Positions 8,469 through 18,762 are shown, counted from the first letter of the stretch. The stretch is DNA of 64,000 nucleotides from Serratia nevei (GCF_037948395.1 NZ_CP149940.1:3534001-3598000); one strand, 5' to 3'. Notes: generated by a model from the letters alone, not told the origin. Made by a program: numbers and translations.

Positions 8469-9947
8469 TTACTTCACGTCCATCTTCGGGAATTCCATTT
8501 CGCTGTACTTCACGACGCGGGTGCCGCGCGACAGCTTGTAACCAAACCAGATCAGCAGGAACAGCGGAATGCCGATGTAGGTCGCGGTCACGCCGTACCA
8601 GTCGATCTTGTCTTGCAGGAAGGCCTGGTAGTTCTGGCCCAGGGTAATGATCAGGCACAGCACGAAGGCGAAGATCGGCCCCAGCGGGAAGAACCCGGAA
8701 CGGTACGGCAAGTCGTTCAGATCGCGCCCCTGCAGCATGTAACCGCGACGGAAGCGATAGTGGCTGATAGCGATGCCCAACCAGGCGATGAAACCGGTCA
8801 TGCCCGAGGTATTCAGCAGCCACAGGTAAACCGACTGGTTGCCGAACATCGACGTCAGGAAGCACAGCCCGGCCACCACGCAGGTCGCGTACAGCGCGTT
8901 GCGCGGCACGCCGCCTTTCGACAGCTTGGCGAAGATGCGCGGCGCCTTGCCTTCCGACGCCAGGGTGAACAGCATGCGGGTAGAGGCGTACATGCCCGAG
9001 TTACCGGCCGACAGCACCGCCGTCAGGATCACCGCGTTCATCACCGCCGCCGCCGACAGCAGGCCGGCATGCTGGAACACCAGGGTGAACGGGCTGACGC
9101 TGATGTCCTTCACGTCGTTGCGCAGCAGGCTCGGATCGGTATACGGAATGATCAGGCTGATGATCAGAATGGCGAAGATATAGAACAGCAGGATACGCCA
9201 GAACACCTGACGCACCGCGCGCGGGATGTTTTTACCCGGGTTTTCCGATTCGCCGGCCGCGATGCCGATGAGTTCGGTGCCCTGGAACGAGAAGCCGACG
9301 ATCATGGCCACGCCGATCATCGCCGAGAAGCCACCGGCGAACGGCGCGTCCCCTATCGTCCAGTTCTGCCAGCCGGCGTGCTCGCCACCCTTCAGAATGC
9401 CGACGATCATCAGCACGCCGACGGCGATGAAGATAATCACGGTGCTGACCTTGATCAGCGCGAACCAGTATTCCGCCTCGCCGAACCCTTTCACCGAAAT
9501 GTAGTTCAGCAGGAACATCAGGCCGAGGAACAGCGCGCTCCAGATCCAGCCGGGGGTGTCCGGGAACCAGTAGCTCATCACCAACTGCGAGGCCACCAGA
9601 TCAACGGCGATGGTCACCGCCCAGTTGTACCAGTAGTTCCAGCCCAGCGCGAAGCCGAAGCCTTCTTCCACGTATTTGGCGCCGTAAGTGGAGAATGAAC
9701 CGGAGACCGGCATAAAGGCCGCCAGCTCGCCCAGGCTGGTCATCAGGAAGTACACCATCAAACCGATCAGCGCGTAAGACAACAGCGCCCCGCCGGGGCC
9801 TGCCTGAGAAACCGTGGCCCCCGAGGCGACGAACAGGCCGGTGCCGATGGAGCCGCCGATGGCGATCATGGTCAAATGCCGGGCTTTCAGCTCGCGGCGC
9901 AATCCGGGTGCTTGCTGCCCCGATGTTTTTATATCCTGCTGAGCCAT
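8469..9947 (-). CDS. lysP: Lysine-specific permease LysP
   Basis: Proton-driven lysine importer of the APC amino-acid permease family, 492 residues, 12 membrane segments; in E. coli it also restrains the pH/lysine sensor CadC. The sequence follows E. coli LysP almost throughout: LRRELKARHLTMIAIGGSIGTGLFVASGA at the start of the membrane part, GFSFQGTELIGIAAGESENPGKNIPRA in the middle and a C-terminal KYSEMEFPK. Start placed at 9947, giving MAQQDIKTS; a longer opening at 9992 adds residues absent from the family. The neighbour order lysP-yeiE is that of E. coli. Confidence 0.96.
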   Translation of the reverse strand: MAQQDIKTSGQQAPGLRRELKARHLTMIAIGGSIGTGLFVASGATVSQAGPGGALLSYALIGLMVYFLMTSLGELAAFMPVSGSFSTYGAKYVEEGFGFALGWNYWYNWAVTIAVDLVASQLVMSYWFPDTPGWIWSALFLGLMFLLNYISVKGFGEAEYWFALIKVSTVIIFIAVGVLMIVGILKGGEHAGWQNWTIGDAPFAGGFSAMIGVAMIVGFSFQGTELIGIAAGESENPGKNIPRAVRQVFWRILLFYIFAILIISLIIPYTDPSLLRNDVKDISVSPFTLVFQHAGLLSAAAVMNAVILTAVLSAGNSGMYASTRMLFTLASEGKAPRIFAKLSKGGVPRNALYATCVVAGLCFLTSMFGNQSVYLWLLNTSGMTGFIAWLGIAISHYRFRRGYMLQGRDLNDLPYRSGFFPLGPIFAFVLCLIITLGQNYQAFLQDKIDWYGVTATYIGIPLFLLIWFGYKLSRGTRVVKYSEMEFPKMDVK

Positions 9948-10164
9948 TCGTACCCTATCTGCTCTTTGAAAAATGAGGGCGGATTGTAACAAATACCCGC
10001 CGGTGAACTAGCAACATTGCACTGATATAAGATAGCTTCATAATTCAGAGGCAATTATTAGCCGCGGCCCTTATGGCCTTACTTACTCTCATTAATGTGA
10101 GCGCGCGCAGGTTTTTATGCTTTTTCCGGCCTGCGCGGCAGCAGAGGGCGTGACGCGCTGCCGA

Positions 10165-11031
10165 TTACAGCGCGCAATAGCTGAGAAAACGCTGTAATGC
10201 GTTGGAAATGTGCTTTTGCCGATGGCGGATCAGGTACAGGGTGCGCCGCAGCGGCGGCAGCGGTACCGGCAGTTCTACCAGCGCGCCGCTGGCCAGCTGT
10301 TCCGCCACCACCCGCCGCGACAGGCAGCTGATGCCGATGCCGTGCCGCACCGCGTGCTTGATAGCCTCCGAGTTGCCGAGCTCCATCACCAGCTGGAAGT
10401 GCGGCAGGTGCGCCAACAGCAGATGATCCAGCACCTCGCGGGTGCCCGAACCGCGCTCGCGCAAGATCCACGGCGCATTGGCCAACGCCTCGAGCGTCGG
10501 CGGTTGACGGGTCAGCGGGTTGTCCGGCGCGGCGAACACCACCAGCTCGTCCTCCAGCCACGGCTGCGTCACCAGCTCCGGCATATGGCAAGGCCCTTCG
10601 ATCAGCCCCAGATCGACGCGGAAATCTGCCACCGCCACGATCACGTCCTGGCTGTTGCCGACGTTCAGCTCCAGCGGCGTGGCCGGAAAGTCCCGGCGGT
10701 AACGGGCGATCATCTCCGGCAGCATGTAGTTGCCGATGGTGCTGCTGGCGGCGATGCGCAGCGCCCCGCCGTCATGGCGAAACAGCTGCTCGATTTCCCC
10801 CGCCTGCTCCAGCAGCGCCAGCGCCTTGGGATACAGCAACCGGCCGTGCTCGTTGATCACCAGCCGTTTGCCGACGCGATCGAACAGCTGCACGCCCAGT
10901 TGCCCCTCCAGATCCGCCAGCGCCGCGCTGACCGCCGACTGCGACAGCGCCAGCACCACCGAGGCCTGAGTGGTCGAACCGCTTTTCAGCACTTCGGTGA
11001 AGACTTCCAGTTGACGCAACGTGATATGCAT
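10165..11031 (-). CDS. yeiE: LysR-type transcriptional regulator YeiE
   Basis: DNA-binding regulator, 288 residues. The start at 11031 gives [24 protein letters not shown], the exact style of E. coli YeiE; the earlier methionine at 11088 adds an unsupported extension. A winged HTH spans about 1-60 ([23 protein letters not shown]) and is followed by a LysR substrate-binding domain with [23 protein letters not shown]. YeiE homologues have been linked to sulfite, iron and motility control in different enterics, so the effector is not settled. It sits next to yeiH, as in E. coli, which it probably helps control. Confidence 0.93.
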   Translation of the reverse strand: MHITLRQLEVFTEVLKSGSTTQASVVLALSQSAVSAALADLEGQLGVQLFDRVGKRLVINEHGRLLYPKALALLEQAGEIEQLFRHDGGALRIAASSTIGNYMLPEMIARYRRDFPATPLELNVGNSQDVIVAVADFRVDLGLIEGPCHMPELVTQPWLEDELVVFAAPDNPLTRQPPTLEALANAPWILRERGSGTREVLDHLLLAHLPHFQLVMELGNSEAIKHAVRHGIGISCLSRRVVAEQLASGALVELPVPLPPLRRTLYLIRHRQKHISNALQRFLSYCAL

Positions 11032-11137
11032 AGCCGTCCCGGTAGTGAAAAAGGGTTCTGCCAGAGAACCACAAAATGATGTCAACATGATGTGGGTAGC
11101 CCGGCGAGGCTACCCGGTTTACGGCCAATTCGGCGCG

Positions 11138-11335
11138 TTACTTGCCCAAGGCGACCAGCTGCGCCGCCGCGGCCAGCACCGCCTCGCGCGGCGTGCCGGC
11201 TTCGTCCCGCTGTATTAATTGCAGCATCGCCACCAGGCGATCGCGATCGACCACCTTGTTTTCTTCAATCAACCGCCGCACCGCGCGCCCCACTTCCTGG
11301 TCTATCTGCTCTCTGCGTTGATCGTCGGTATCCAT
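11138..11335 (-). CDS. Small YmgB/AriR-like protein
   Basis: A 65-residue charged protein with no signal or membrane segment. A good ribosome binding site (AGGAG, on the minus strand) precedes the ATG at 11335. The pattern G-x-AV-xx-L ... V-xxx-x-(L/I) ... L ... V-xxx-A from residue 16 on resembles E. coli AriR/YmgB and YcgZ, small regulators linked to biofilm and acid resistance that work through two-component signalling. The resemblance is a remembered pattern, not an alignment. It sits in the yeiE-yeiH gap, where E. coli has no such gene, and points the same way as yeiE. Confidence 0.6.
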   Translation of the reverse strand: MDTDDQRREQIDQEVGRAVRRLIEENKVVDRDRLVAMLQLIQRDEAGTPREAVLAAAAQLVALGK

Positions 11336-11528
11336 CGCCTGCTCCTGTTCAGTTGGAAAGTTGACGGCGGCTCGCCGCTCCTCCTCACCCTAGCCGCAAT
11401 GCGGCTTTATGCCAATGCCTGACGCCATACCACTTATTCAGATAGGTTATAAATATATAATCAATTTCTCTTTTATTCAGCCCAAACGTACTCTTAGCAG
11501 CAAGAAACAGACTGAAGGACTGACTTTT

Positions 11529-12602
11529 ATGGCGACTGATACCACTCACACTTATCCCGAGCGACGCTTTCCGCTGTTCGGCCTGCCGCGCCTGGTGCCG
11601 GGGCTGGCGCTCACCGGCGCGCTCACCGCGCTGGCCGTCTGGGCCGGCGACATTCCCTGGGTGGCGGAGCTGGGCCTGGGGGCGCTGACGCTGGCGATCC
11701 TGTTCGGCATTCTGGTGGGCAACACGCTGTATCCCCGCTGGCAAACCGTTTGTCACGGCGGCGTACAGCTGGCCAAACAACGCCTGCTGCGTCTGGGCAT
11801 TATCCTTTACGGCTTCCGCCTGACCTTTCAGCAAATCGCCGACGTGGGCGCCAGCGGCATCATCATCGATGCGCTGACCCTGACCACCACCTTCCTGCTG
11901 GCCTGCTGGCTCGGCAAGAAAGTGTTCGGCATCGACAGCCAAACCGCGATGCTGATCGGCGCCGGCAGCAGCATTTGCGGCGCGGCGGCGGTGATGGCCA
12001 CCGAGCCGGTGCTGAAGGCCGACTCCAGCAAAGTGGCGGTGGCGGTCTCGACCGTGGTGGTGTTCGGCACCCTGGCGATCTTCGCCTACCCATGGCTGTA
12101 TCAGCTGAATGAACACTTCCAGTGGCTGCCGTTCAGCCAGGAAACCTTCGGCATCTACGCCGGCTCCACCATCCACGAAGTGGCTCAGGTGGTTGCGGCC
12201 GGGCACGCCATCGGGCCGGACGCCGAAAATGCGGCGGTGATCGCCAAGATGATCCGCGTGATGATGCTGGCGCCGTTCCTGCTGCTGCTGTCGGGCTACA
12301 TCAGCCGCGGCAGCGCAGGCAAGGCGGAAAAATCCGCCATCACCATTCCGTGGTTTGCCGTGCTGTTTATCGCCGTCGCCGGGCTGAACTCCTTCAACCT
12401 GCTGCCGGCCACGCTGGTGCACCATCTGATCACCGCCGACACTTGGATGCTGGCGATGGCGATGGCGGCGTTGGGGCTGACCACCCACATCAGCGCCGTG
12501 CGCCAGGCCGGGATGAAACCGATTCTGTTGGCCACGCTGCTGTTCGTCTGGCTGCTGGTCGGCGGCGGCGCGATAAACCAGCTGGTGCAACACTGGCTCT
12601 AA
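11529..12602 (+). CDS. yeiH: Putative sulfate/sulfite exporter YeiH (UPF0324)
   Basis: Inner-membrane protein of 357 residues with about ten hydrophobic segments. Start at 11529 (MATDTTHTY) with AAGGA some 11 bases upstream; the longer opening at 11409 reads through an AT-rich leader. Family motifs include [17 protein letters not shown] near 90 and [21 protein letters not shown] near 145, plus [14 protein letters not shown] near 210. Members of this family have been proposed to export sulfate or related oxyanions; the true substrate is not settled. It stands beside yeiE, and a terminator follows. Confidence 0.92.
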   Translation: MATDTTHTYPERRFPLFGLPRLVPGLALTGALTALAVWAGDIPWVAELGLGALTLAILFGILVGNTLYPRWQTVCHGGVQLAKQRLLRLGIILYGFRLTFQQIADVGASGIIIDALTLTTTFLLACWLGKKVFGIDSQTAMLIGAGSSICGAAAVMATEPVLKADSSKVAVAVSTVVVFGTLAIFAYPWLYQLNEHFQWLPFSQETFGIYAGSTIHEVAQVVAAGHAIGPDAENAAVIAKMIRVMMLAPFLLLLSGYISRGSAGKAEKSAITIPWFAVLFIAVAGLNSFNLLPATLVHHLITADTWMLAMAMAALGLTTHISAVRQAGMKPILLATLLFVWLLVGGGAINQLVQHWL

Positions 12603-12614
12603 TCATCCCCTTCA

Positions 12615-12640
12615 GCGGCCCGCTTCGGCGGGCCGCCGCT
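12615..12640 (+). terminator. yeiH terminator
   Basis: Stem GCGGCCCGC/GCGGGCCGC around a TTCG loop, followed by CGCTTTTC, just after the yeiH stop. Confidence 0.85.
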
Positions 12641-12703
12641 TTTCATCATTCAATCCGCCCGCCATCAATGCCATAATGTCACCGATAACACAGGAGAATG
12701 AAG

Positions 12704-13543
12704 ATGAAGTTTGTCGGTGCACATGTCAGCGCGTCAGGCGGCGTGGATCAGGCGGTTATCCGCGCGCACGAATTGGAGGCGACCGCGTTCGCCCTGTTCA
12801 CCAAAAATCAGCGTCAATGGAAGGCCGCGCCGCTGGCCGCCGACGTGATCGATAAGTTCAAGAGCGCCTGCGCGCAGTACGGCTTCGGGCCGGGGCAAAT
12901 CCTGCCGCACGACAGCTACCTGATCAACCTGGGCCACCCGGTGGCCGAGGCGTTGGAAAAATCGCGCGAGGCGTTTATCGACGAGTTGCAGCGCTGCGAA
13001 CAGCTGGGGCTGACGCTGCTGAACTTCCACCCGGGCAGCCACCTGCTGCAAATCGATGAAGACAAGTGCCTGGCGCGCATCGCCGAATCGATCAACATCG
13101 CGCTGGACAAAACCGCCGGCGTAACGGCGGTGATCGAAAACACCGCCGGCCAGGGCAGCAACCTGGGCTTCAAATTCGAACATCTGGCGGCGATCATCGA
13201 CGGCGTGGAAGACAAGAGCCGCGTCGGCGTTTGCATCGACACCTGCCACGCCTTCGCCGCCGGATACGATCTGCGTACCGAAGAAGAGTGCGAGCGCACT
13301 TTTAAGCAGCTTGGCGACATCGTCGGTTTCAACTACCTGCGCGGCATGCACCTGAACGATGCCAAGAGCGAGTTCAACAGCCGCGTCGACCGCCACCACA
13401 GCCTGGGAGAAGGCAACATCGGCAAAACGGTGTTCAGCTACATCATGCGCGATCCGCGTTTCGACAATATCCCGCTGATTCTGGAAACGGTAAATCCGGA
13501 TATCTGGGCGGAAGAGATCGCCTGGCTGAAGGCACAGCAGTAA
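12704..13543 (+). CDS. nfo: Endonuclease IV
   Basis: AP endonuclease of base excision repair, 279 residues, a TIM-barrel enzyme with three zinc ions that cuts 5' of abasic sites. The start is taken at 12704 ([13 protein letters not shown], as in E. coli MKYIGAHVSAAGG) because AGGAG at 12692 is 7 bases away; the ATG at 12698 is too close to it. Family signatures are seen: [40 protein letters not shown] and [25 protein letters not shown], which carry the metal-binding His, Glu and Asp residues. Own transcription unit between yeiH and a convergent PfpI gene. Confidence 0.97.
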   Translation: MKFVGAHVSASGGVDQAVIRAHELEATAFALFTKNQRQWKAAPLAADVIDKFKSACAQYGFGPGQILPHDSYLINLGHPVAEALEKSREAFIDELQRCEQLGLTLLNFHPGSHLLQIDEDKCLARIAESINIALDKTAGVTAVIENTAGQGSNLGFKFEHLAAIIDGVEDKSRVGVCIDTCHAFAAGYDLRTEEECERTFKQLGDIVGFNYLRGMHLNDAKSEFNSRVDRHHSLGEGNIGKTVFSYIMRDPRFDNIPLILETVNPDIWAEEIAWLKAQQ

Positions 13544-13554
13544 CCCACCTCTGG

Positions 13555-13580
13555 CCGCTCGCCTAGGCGCGAGCGGTTTC
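13555..13580 (+). terminator. nfo terminator, overlapping convergent gene end
   Basis: Stem CCGCTCGC/GCGAGCGG with TTTCCCC after it. The stem includes the stop codon of the convergent PfpI gene at 13563. Confidence 0.75.
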
Positions 13581-14156
13581 CCCCACCTCGTGCTCCGCCG
13601 CCAGCATGGCGCTGAACTGGCGCAGCGTCTCTTCATCCAGGCCCGCAGCCCTGAACACGGCGGTGGTAAAGCTGACCGGCGCCGATCCCGGTGCCGTAAT
13701 GACACCGTCATCCACGACGGCGGCGGCGCTCGCAACGAAATGGCGCTGCCCGGTGTAGCCCTCAGCATGGCGCGTCAAAAACCCGGCATCGTTGGAGGTA
13801 TGCGCCCTGCCGTTCAACAGGCCGGCCCGCGCCAGCGCCAACGTTCCACCGCAAATGCCCGCCAGGGTTGCGCCGCGTTGAAACTGCTCGTTGAGCAACG
13901 CGCTGATGTCCGGTGCCCGTTCGGTTTCCCATAGAGTGCCACCGACCACCACCAGCACCTCGGGGCGCCAATCCGCCAATTCGGCCACGCCTTTTTCAAC
14001 CTCTACCGTCAGCCCGCCCTGTGAGCGAAACTTTCCGACCTGCGGCGCAAAAAACGCTACCTCCAGCCCATAAAACGGGCCGCCAACGCCGGCAATCAGC
14101 GCGTATTCCCAATCGGCGAGACCGGATGCCAGTACGATCGCCACTTTTTTAGCCAC
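13563..14156 (-). CDS. DJ-1/PfpI family protein
   Basis: A 197-residue protein of the DJ-1/PfpI glutamine-amidotransferase-like fold. Start chosen at the GTG at 14156 (VAKKVAIVLASGLADWEY), because AAGGAG lies 8 bases before it; an ATG at 14177 has its AAGGA touching the codon. The fold is shown by EVLVVVGGTLWE and by a nucleophile elbow AGICGGTLALARAGLLNGR, where the Cys of GIC is the usual catalytic residue. SNDAGFLTRHAEGY resembles the stretch after it in other members. Members act as glyoxalases, chaperones or proteases, and nothing here picks one. It converges on nfo and lies upstream of the fru operon end. Confidence 0.85.
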   Translation of the reverse strand: MAKKVAIVLASGLADWEYALIAGVGGPFYGLEVAFFAPQVGKFRSQGGLTVEVEKGVAELADWRPEVLVVVGGTLWETERAPDISALLNEQFQRGATLAGICGGTLALARAGLLNGRAHTSNDAGFLTRHAEGYTGQRHFVASAAAVVDDGVITAPGSAPVSFTTAVFRAAGLDEETLRQFSAMLAAEHEVGETARA

Positions 14157-14271
14157 GGATGAATCTCCTTGAGTCATTCCTTGTTCGCATGAACAAAGTC
14201 GCGCTGTCAGCTTAGAAAGCGTTGTGGCTTTTGGCCAGGGGTAAATCGTGCTAACTGCCTCAACCACAAAC

Positions 14272-14302
14272 AAAAACGCGCAACCCAGGGCTGCGCGTTT
14301 TG
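14272..14302 (-). terminator. fruBKA operon terminator
   Basis: On the minus strand an AAAACGCGCA/TGCGCGTTTT stem with a 9-base loop leads into a TTTTTGTTTG run after the fruA stop. Confidence 0.85.
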
Positions 14303-14318
14303 GCGATACCGACGTCAG

Positions 14319-16004
14319 TTACGCCGCGGCGGCGACCGACGTTTCAGCACGCTTCAGCAGGGCATAAGCCACGCCCGCCAGCAGGGTACCGGCGGCGATC
14401 GCCACCAGATACAGCAGCACCGGCGTGATTGCACCCGGGATCAGCAGCACGAACAGCCCGCCGTGCGGCGCCATCAGTTTGGCACCGAACGCCATCGACA
14501 GCGCACCGGTCAGCGCACCGCCGGCGATGCAGCAAGGCAGCACGCGCATCGGATCGCGGGCGGCGAACGGGATCGCCCCTTCAGAGATAAAGCACAGGCC
14601 CAGCACCAGTGCCGCTTTGCCGCCTTCCCGTTCGGATTTCTCGAACTTGTGGCGCGCCAGCAGCGTCGCCAGCCCCATCGCCAGCGGAGGCACCATGCCG
14701 GCGGCCATGATCGCCGCCATTGGCGCATACACCGAGGAGCTGAGCAGCGCCACGCCAAAGGCGTAGGCCGCTTTGTTCACCGGGCCGCCCATGTCGGTAC
14801 ACATCATCGCGCCGAGAATCGCCCCCAGCAGCACCGCGTTGGCGGTGCCCAGCGACTGCAGCCAATGGGTCAGGCCTTCCATGATTTTCGCGACCGGCGT
14901 GCCGACTACGTAAATCATGATAAGACCGGTGATCAGGCTGGCGACCAGCGGAATGATCAGGATTGGCTTCAGCGCTTCCATACTTTGCGGCAGGCGCAGC
15001 TTGCTGCTGATCGCCTTGGCGACGTAACCCGCCAGGAAACCGGCGATGATGCCGCCGAGGAACCCGGCGCCGGTGCTCACGGCCAGCATGCCGCCGATCA
15101 GGCCCGGCGTCAGGCCCGGGCGATCCGCGATGGAGAAGGCGATGAAACCGGCCAATACCGGCACCATCAGCGCAAAGGCGGAGCCGCCGCCGATCTGCAT
15201 CAGCGCCGCCGCCAACGTGCCTTTGACTTCAAACGCCTTGATGCCGAACACGAACGACAGCGCGATACACAGACCGCCGGCCACCACCATCGGCAGCATG
15301 TAGGACACGCCGGTCAGCAGGTGGCGATACGGGCCGTTGCCCTCTTTCTTTTTACCCGCCGGCGCCGCACTGCCGCGCTGCTGCGGCTGGAACACCTCGG
15401 CCTCGGCCAGCGCCTTGTCCAGTTCCTGGGCGGTTTTCTTCAGCGCCAGGCCGGTGGAAGTGCGGTACATCGGCTTGCCGGCAAACTTATCCAGATCCAC
15501 CTCGATATCCGCCGCGACGATCACCAGATCCGCCGCCGCCACTTCTTCCGGGGTGATGGCGTTGCCGGCGCCGACGGAGCCGCGCGTTTCCACCTTCACC
15601 CACCAGCCGCGTTTCTTCGCTTCACTTTCAATGGCCTCGGCCGCCATAAAGGTGTGCGCCACGCCGGTTGGGCAAGCGGTGATCGCCACGATGCGTTTTT
15701 GCCCATCGGCTTTCACCGGCGCCGCCGCCTGCGGTGCCTGATAGGTTTCAGCTTCGGCCTTGGCGCGCGCCAGAAAAGCGTCCGGTTCACGCACCGCCTG
15801 CTCTACGTCGCCCACATACACCAATTTGCCGTTCAGCCCGGCGTCAGCAGGGGCAGACTGCCCCGCCACCGCCACCAGTTCGGCGTCCTGCAGCGACTCG
15901 ACCAGCGTCAGGCCGGTTTTGGCCGCGGCAGCCTCCAGCATGCGTTTCGCCAGGTGGCCTCGGGCCTGCCCCAGCGAACTGTCTACCATCAGCAGCGTTT
16001 TCAT
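14319..16004 (-). CDS. fruA: Fructose PTS enzyme IIB'BC
   Basis: Membrane transporter of the fructose phosphotransferase system, 561 residues (E. coli 563). It brings fructose in as fructose 1-phosphate. Residues 1-95 form a decayed IIB' domain. The working IIB domain follows, with the phosphocysteine Cys 111 in ITACPTGVAHTFMAAEA. A short linker rich in Ala/Lys leads to the IIC membrane domain from about 235 with some ten hydrophobic segments (GGGSAFALMVPVLAGFIAFSIADRPG). Third gene of fruB-fruK-fruA, 11 bases after fruK. Cra operators before fruB should control it. Confidence 0.96.
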   Translation of the reverse strand: MKTLLMVDSSLGQARGHLAKRMLEAAAAKTGLTLVESLQDAELVAVAGQSAPADAGLNGKLVYVGDVEQAVREPDAFLARAKAEAETYQAPQAAAPVKADGQKRIVAITACPTGVAHTFMAAEAIESEAKKRGWWVKVETRGSVGAGNAITPEEVAAADLVIVAADIEVDLDKFAGKPMYRTSTGLALKKTAQELDKALAEAEVFQPQQRGSAAPAGKKKEGNGPYRHLLTGVSYMLPMVVAGGLCIALSFVFGIKAFEVKGTLAAALMQIGGGSAFALMVPVLAGFIAFSIADRPGLTPGLIGGMLAVSTGAGFLGGIIAGFLAGYVAKAISSKLRLPQSMEALKPILIIPLVASLITGLIMIYVVGTPVAKIMEGLTHWLQSLGTANAVLLGAILGAMMCTDMGGPVNKAAYAFGVALLSSSVYAPMAAIMAAGMVPPLAMGLATLLARHKFEKSEREGGKAALVLGLCFISEGAIPFAARDPMRVLPCCIAGGALTGALSMAFGAKLMAPHGGLFVLLIPGAITPVLLYLVAIAAGTLLAGVAYALLKRAETSVAAAA

Positions 16005-16015
16005 TCTGCCTCCTG

Positions 16016-16957
16016 CTATTGATTGAAAGGTTTCAGATCGACGCGCGCCATCATCGCGGCCAACTGGGGACGATCGGTCACGCCGACGTTGCTCTGGCTG
16101 ACCGCCAGCGCCGCTACCGCCGTGGCCAGACGCAGGGTATGTTCACTGGATTCGCGCATCAGCAGGCCGTAAATCAGGCCCCCGACCATCGAATCGCCGG
16201 CGCCCACGGTGCTGACCACCTCACAGGACGGCGGTTTGGCGATCCAGGCGCCGGACGCGTTAACCCACAGCGCACCTTCCGCGCCGAGGGAGATCACCAC
16301 GTGGGCGATGCCCTGTTCGCGCAGCGCATGCGCGGCCTCGACCACGTCCGCCAGCGTCGGCAGCGGGCGGCCGGCCCAGATTTCCAGCTCGCGGCGGTTC
16401 GGCTTCACCAGCCACGGCGAGGCCTTCAGCCCGGCGACCAGCGCTTCGCGGCTGCTGTCGAAAATGATGCACGGGCACTTGGCGCGCAGCTGGGTCATCC
16501 AGTCGGTAAAGGCATCGGGATCGACGCCGGCCGGCAGGCTGCCGCTCACCGCCACCATGTCGAACTGGCCCAGCCAGCTCAGCGAGTCGCTGACGAAGCG
16601 ATCCCAATCCTGCGGTGTGACTTCAAAACCGGAGAAGTTGAAGTCGGTCACTTCACCGTCTTTTTCCGTCAGCTTGACGTTGATGCGGGTGCGGCCCGGC
16701 ACCACCTGGAAGCGGTTGGCGATCCCCAGATCGCTGAACAGCAGCTGGAAACCGTCCTGATTGTCTTTGCCCAGGAAACCGCCGACGGTGACGTCGATGC
16801 CCAAATCCTTCAACACTTTGGCGACGTTGATACCCTTACCGGCGGCGTGCAGGCCGGCGGTTTTTACCCGGTTGACTTCCCCGCGCTCGATCTGCGGGCA
16901 GAAACCCACCAGATCGTACGCCGGGTTCAAGGTGATCGTTGCTACTCTTCTGCTCAT
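16016..16957 (-). CDS. fruK: 1-phosphofructokinase
   Basis: Cytosolic kinase of 313 residues (E. coli 312) that turns fructose 1-phosphate, delivered by FruA, into fructose 1,6-bisphosphate. PfkB/ribokinase-type signatures: [11 protein letters not shown] at the N-terminus, [13 protein letters not shown] near 38-50 and the ATP/anion-hole motif [13 protein letters not shown] near 249-261 with the catalytic Asp. Its ATG overlaps the fruB stop by 4 bases, so translation is coupled. Confidence 0.96.
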   Translation of the reverse strand: MSRRVATITLNPAYDLVGFCPQIERGEVNRVKTAGLHAAGKGINVAKVLKDLGIDVTVGGFLGKDNQDGFQLLFSDLGIANRFQVVPGRTRINVKLTEKDGEVTDFNFSGFEVTPQDWDRFVSDSLSWLGQFDMVAVSGSLPAGVDPDAFTDWMTQLRAKCPCIIFDSSREALVAGLKASPWLVKPNRRELEIWAGRPLPTLADVVEAAHALREQGIAHVVISLGAEGALWVNASGAWIAKPPSCEVVSTVGAGDSMVGGLIYGLLMRESSEHTLRLATAVAALAVSQSNVGVTDRPQLAAMMARVDLKPFNQ

Positions 16958-18087
16958 GCTGCGCCCTCGCCCAGTCCTTCATTAATCGCTTCGCCAATCG
17001 CCTTCAGCGCGGCTTCAGCATCTTCTCCATTGGCGGTAAAGCGCAGGTGATGCCCTTTCTTCACGCCCAGCGCTACCACCTTCATCAGGCTGCGCCCGTT
17101 GGCCGGCTTACCGCTGCCGTCCAGGTTGGTGACGGTGATGTCACTGTTGAAACTTTTGATCACGTTGACCAGCGCCGTGCCCGGCCGTGCGTGCAGGCCG
17201 TGCTCGTTGCGGATCACAAACTCGGCGCTCAGCACGCTGCTTTCCTCGGCCACTTCGCTGGTCAGCAGCGCCAGCACCCCGGCGGCATCCGCCTTCAGCA
17301 GGCGTTCAGCTTTGTTGGCCAGCAGCAGGTCGCTGAGGTAGTTGAGCACCGCCAGCGGCTGCGCATCGGCGACCGACACCGTCAGCAGCAGCGCCACCGG
17401 CTCACCGTCTTCCACGAAAGCCTGCGCCGGACGGCTGACGGTGGCCGCGCTGGCCAGGTTGCCTTCGACGCTGTCGCTCAGCCAGATGCCCTGCCCCAGG
17501 TTCAGCGGCTTGCGGGTGATGGCATCGCTGACGAACTGCGCGTTGACCGCGCCGGCCTTTTGCAGCCGGCCGGCGTTCAGCGCCTGCAGCGTCATCAGGC
17601 TGTCGGCCGCGACGTCGAGCGCAATCAGCGAAACGTCGAACTGGAATTCGGCGCTCTGCTGTTCGCCCATCAGCAGGCTGCGCAGCTCTTCCGCGGAGGT
17701 GGTTTTCGCCAGCCGCTCCGCCACGCTGTCATCACTCAGCACGTGCGTGAGCTGGCGCAGCAGCGCCAAATGCTCGTCGGAACGGGCGGCGATGCCGATC
17801 GCCACATAGGCGGTCTGGCCTTCGCCCCAGGCGATGCCCTGCGGGAACTGGAATACCTGCACGCCGGTTTTCAGCACCAGATCGCGGGTATCGGTGGTGC
17901 CGTGCGGAATGGCGATGCCGTTGCCCAGATAGGTGGACGTCTGCAGTTCGCGCTGCAGCATGCCGTCCACGTAACCGGCGCTGACGCAGCCCGCTTCGGT
18001 CAGGGCGGCGGCCACCTGGCGGATGGCCTCCTGCTTACCGTCGGCAGCGGCGCCCAGATGAATGTCTTGCGGTGACAACTGGAACAT
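16954..18087 (-). CDS. fruB: Fructose PTS multiphosphoryl transfer protein (EIIA-HPr)
   Basis: Soluble phosphocarrier, 377 residues. An EIIA domain at 1-145 holds the phosphohistidine His 62 in [10 protein letters not shown] central module of unassigned function follows, then a C-terminal HPr-like (FPr) domain with His 299 in [10 protein letters not shown] and the Ser-containing [11 protein letters not shown]. It passes phosphate from enzyme I to FruA, so fructose uptake does not need the general HPr. First gene of the operon, with two Cra operators directly upstream. Confidence 0.96.
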   Translation of the reverse strand: MFQLSPQDIHLGAAADGKQEAIRQVAAALTEAGCVSAGYVDGMLQRELQTSTYLGNGIAIPHGTTDTRDLVLKTGVQVFQFPQGIAWGEGQTAYVAIGIAARSDEHLALLRQLTHVLSDDSVAERLAKTTSAEELRSLLMGEQQSAEFQFDVSLIALDVAADSLMTLQALNAGRLQKAGAVNAQFVSDAITRKPLNLGQGIWLSDSVEGNLASAATVSRPAQAFVEDGEPVALLLTVSVADAQPLAVLNYLSDLLLANKAERLLKADAAGVLALLTSEVAEESSVLSAEFVIRNEHGLHARPGTALVNVIKSFNSDITVTNLDGSGKPANGRSLMKVVALGVKKGHHLRFTANGEDAEAALKAIGEAINEGLGEGAA

Positions 18088-18107
18088 GATTCTCCTCTCC
18101 TGCTGAA

Positions 18108-18122
18108 TTGAATCGTTTCAGC
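18108..18122. promoter_or_regulatory. Cra (FruR) operator proximal to fruB
   Basis: TTGAATCGTTTCAGC matches the Cra operator core TGAATCGTTTCA, 21 bases upstream of the fruB ATG. Two such operators in the fruB leader are also known in E. coli; Cra releases them when fructose 1-phosphate is present. Confidence 0.88.
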
Positions 18123-18172
18123 TTCATTGAGAAAAAGGAGCGTTACCCGCTCGCCACAAGCGGCCGGATAAC

Positions 18173-18188
18173 GCTGAAACGTTTCAAG
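18173..18188. promoter_or_regulatory. Cra (FruR) operator distal to fruB
   Basis: GCTGAAACGTTTCAAG is a near-perfect palindromic Cra site, 65 bases from the first one (centre to centre), both on the fruB side. The pair brackets the likely promoter. Confidence 0.88.
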
Positions 18189-18334
18189 GAGTGTGTAAGC
18201 AGCGCAAGGTGAAAGCAAGCTTTCTCCCTTTCGCCATTGCAGATTTTTGAGCTTACGCACACTTTCGCCGGCGCATTGGTCAGCGCCGGGGCAAAATGAC
18301 ATACTGTGCTGAAACTTTGCTGACGGAGAAAAGC

Positions 18335-18757
18335 ATGAACGTAGTGACGGGCGTCGGGGTGATCATCGTCAACCTGCAGGGCGAGATTTTGTTGGGCAAA
18401 CGCTGCGGCCCGCACGCGCCCTTTTGGTCGATCCCCGGCGGGCATCTGGAGGCCGGCGAAACCTTCGAGCAGTGCGCCCAGCGCGAAATCGCCGAAGAAA
18501 CCGGGTTGCTTATCGACCCGCCGCGCTTCGTGGGCGTCAGCAACAATCTGCAAACCTGGCGCGCCGAAGGCAAACACACGGTGTCTGTTTGCCTGCAGGT
18601 GGATCATCCCGGTGGCAGCGCCGAGTTGAAAGAACCTGAAAAGTGCGCCGAGTGGCGCTGGTGCGCGCCAGACGCCCTGCCGGAGCCGCATTTCGAAGCC
18701 AGCCGCACCGCCATCCGCCTGTGGCTGAGCGGCCAGGCCTATGTGCCCACGGCCTGA
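18335..18757 (+). CDS. Nudix hydrolase
   Basis: A 140-residue nucleotide or nucleoside-diphosphate-derivative hydrolase. A complete Nudix box GX5EX7REUXEEXGU is seen at residues 36-58 (G36, E42, R50, E51, E54, E55, G57), so it should bind divalent metal and be active. The start at 18335 (MNVVTGVGVII) has GGAGAA upstream, while the opening at 18296 lies across the likely promoter. The substrate cannot be told from the box alone. It is divergent from fruB and has no homologue at this place in E. coli. Confidence 0.88.
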   Translation: MNVVTGVGVIIVNLQGEILLGKRCGPHAPFWSIPGGHLEAGETFEQCAQREIAEETGLLIDPPRFVGVSNNLQTWRAEGKHTVSVCLQVDHPGGSAELKEPEKCAEWRWCAPDALPEPHFEASRTAIRLWLSGQAYVPTA

Positions 18758-18762
18758 CCCAT

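Noticed and set aside
11385-12593. A 402-codon minus-strand frame opposite yeiH
   Set aside because: The His/Gln/Arg-rich translation with no family features is a shadow of yeiH.
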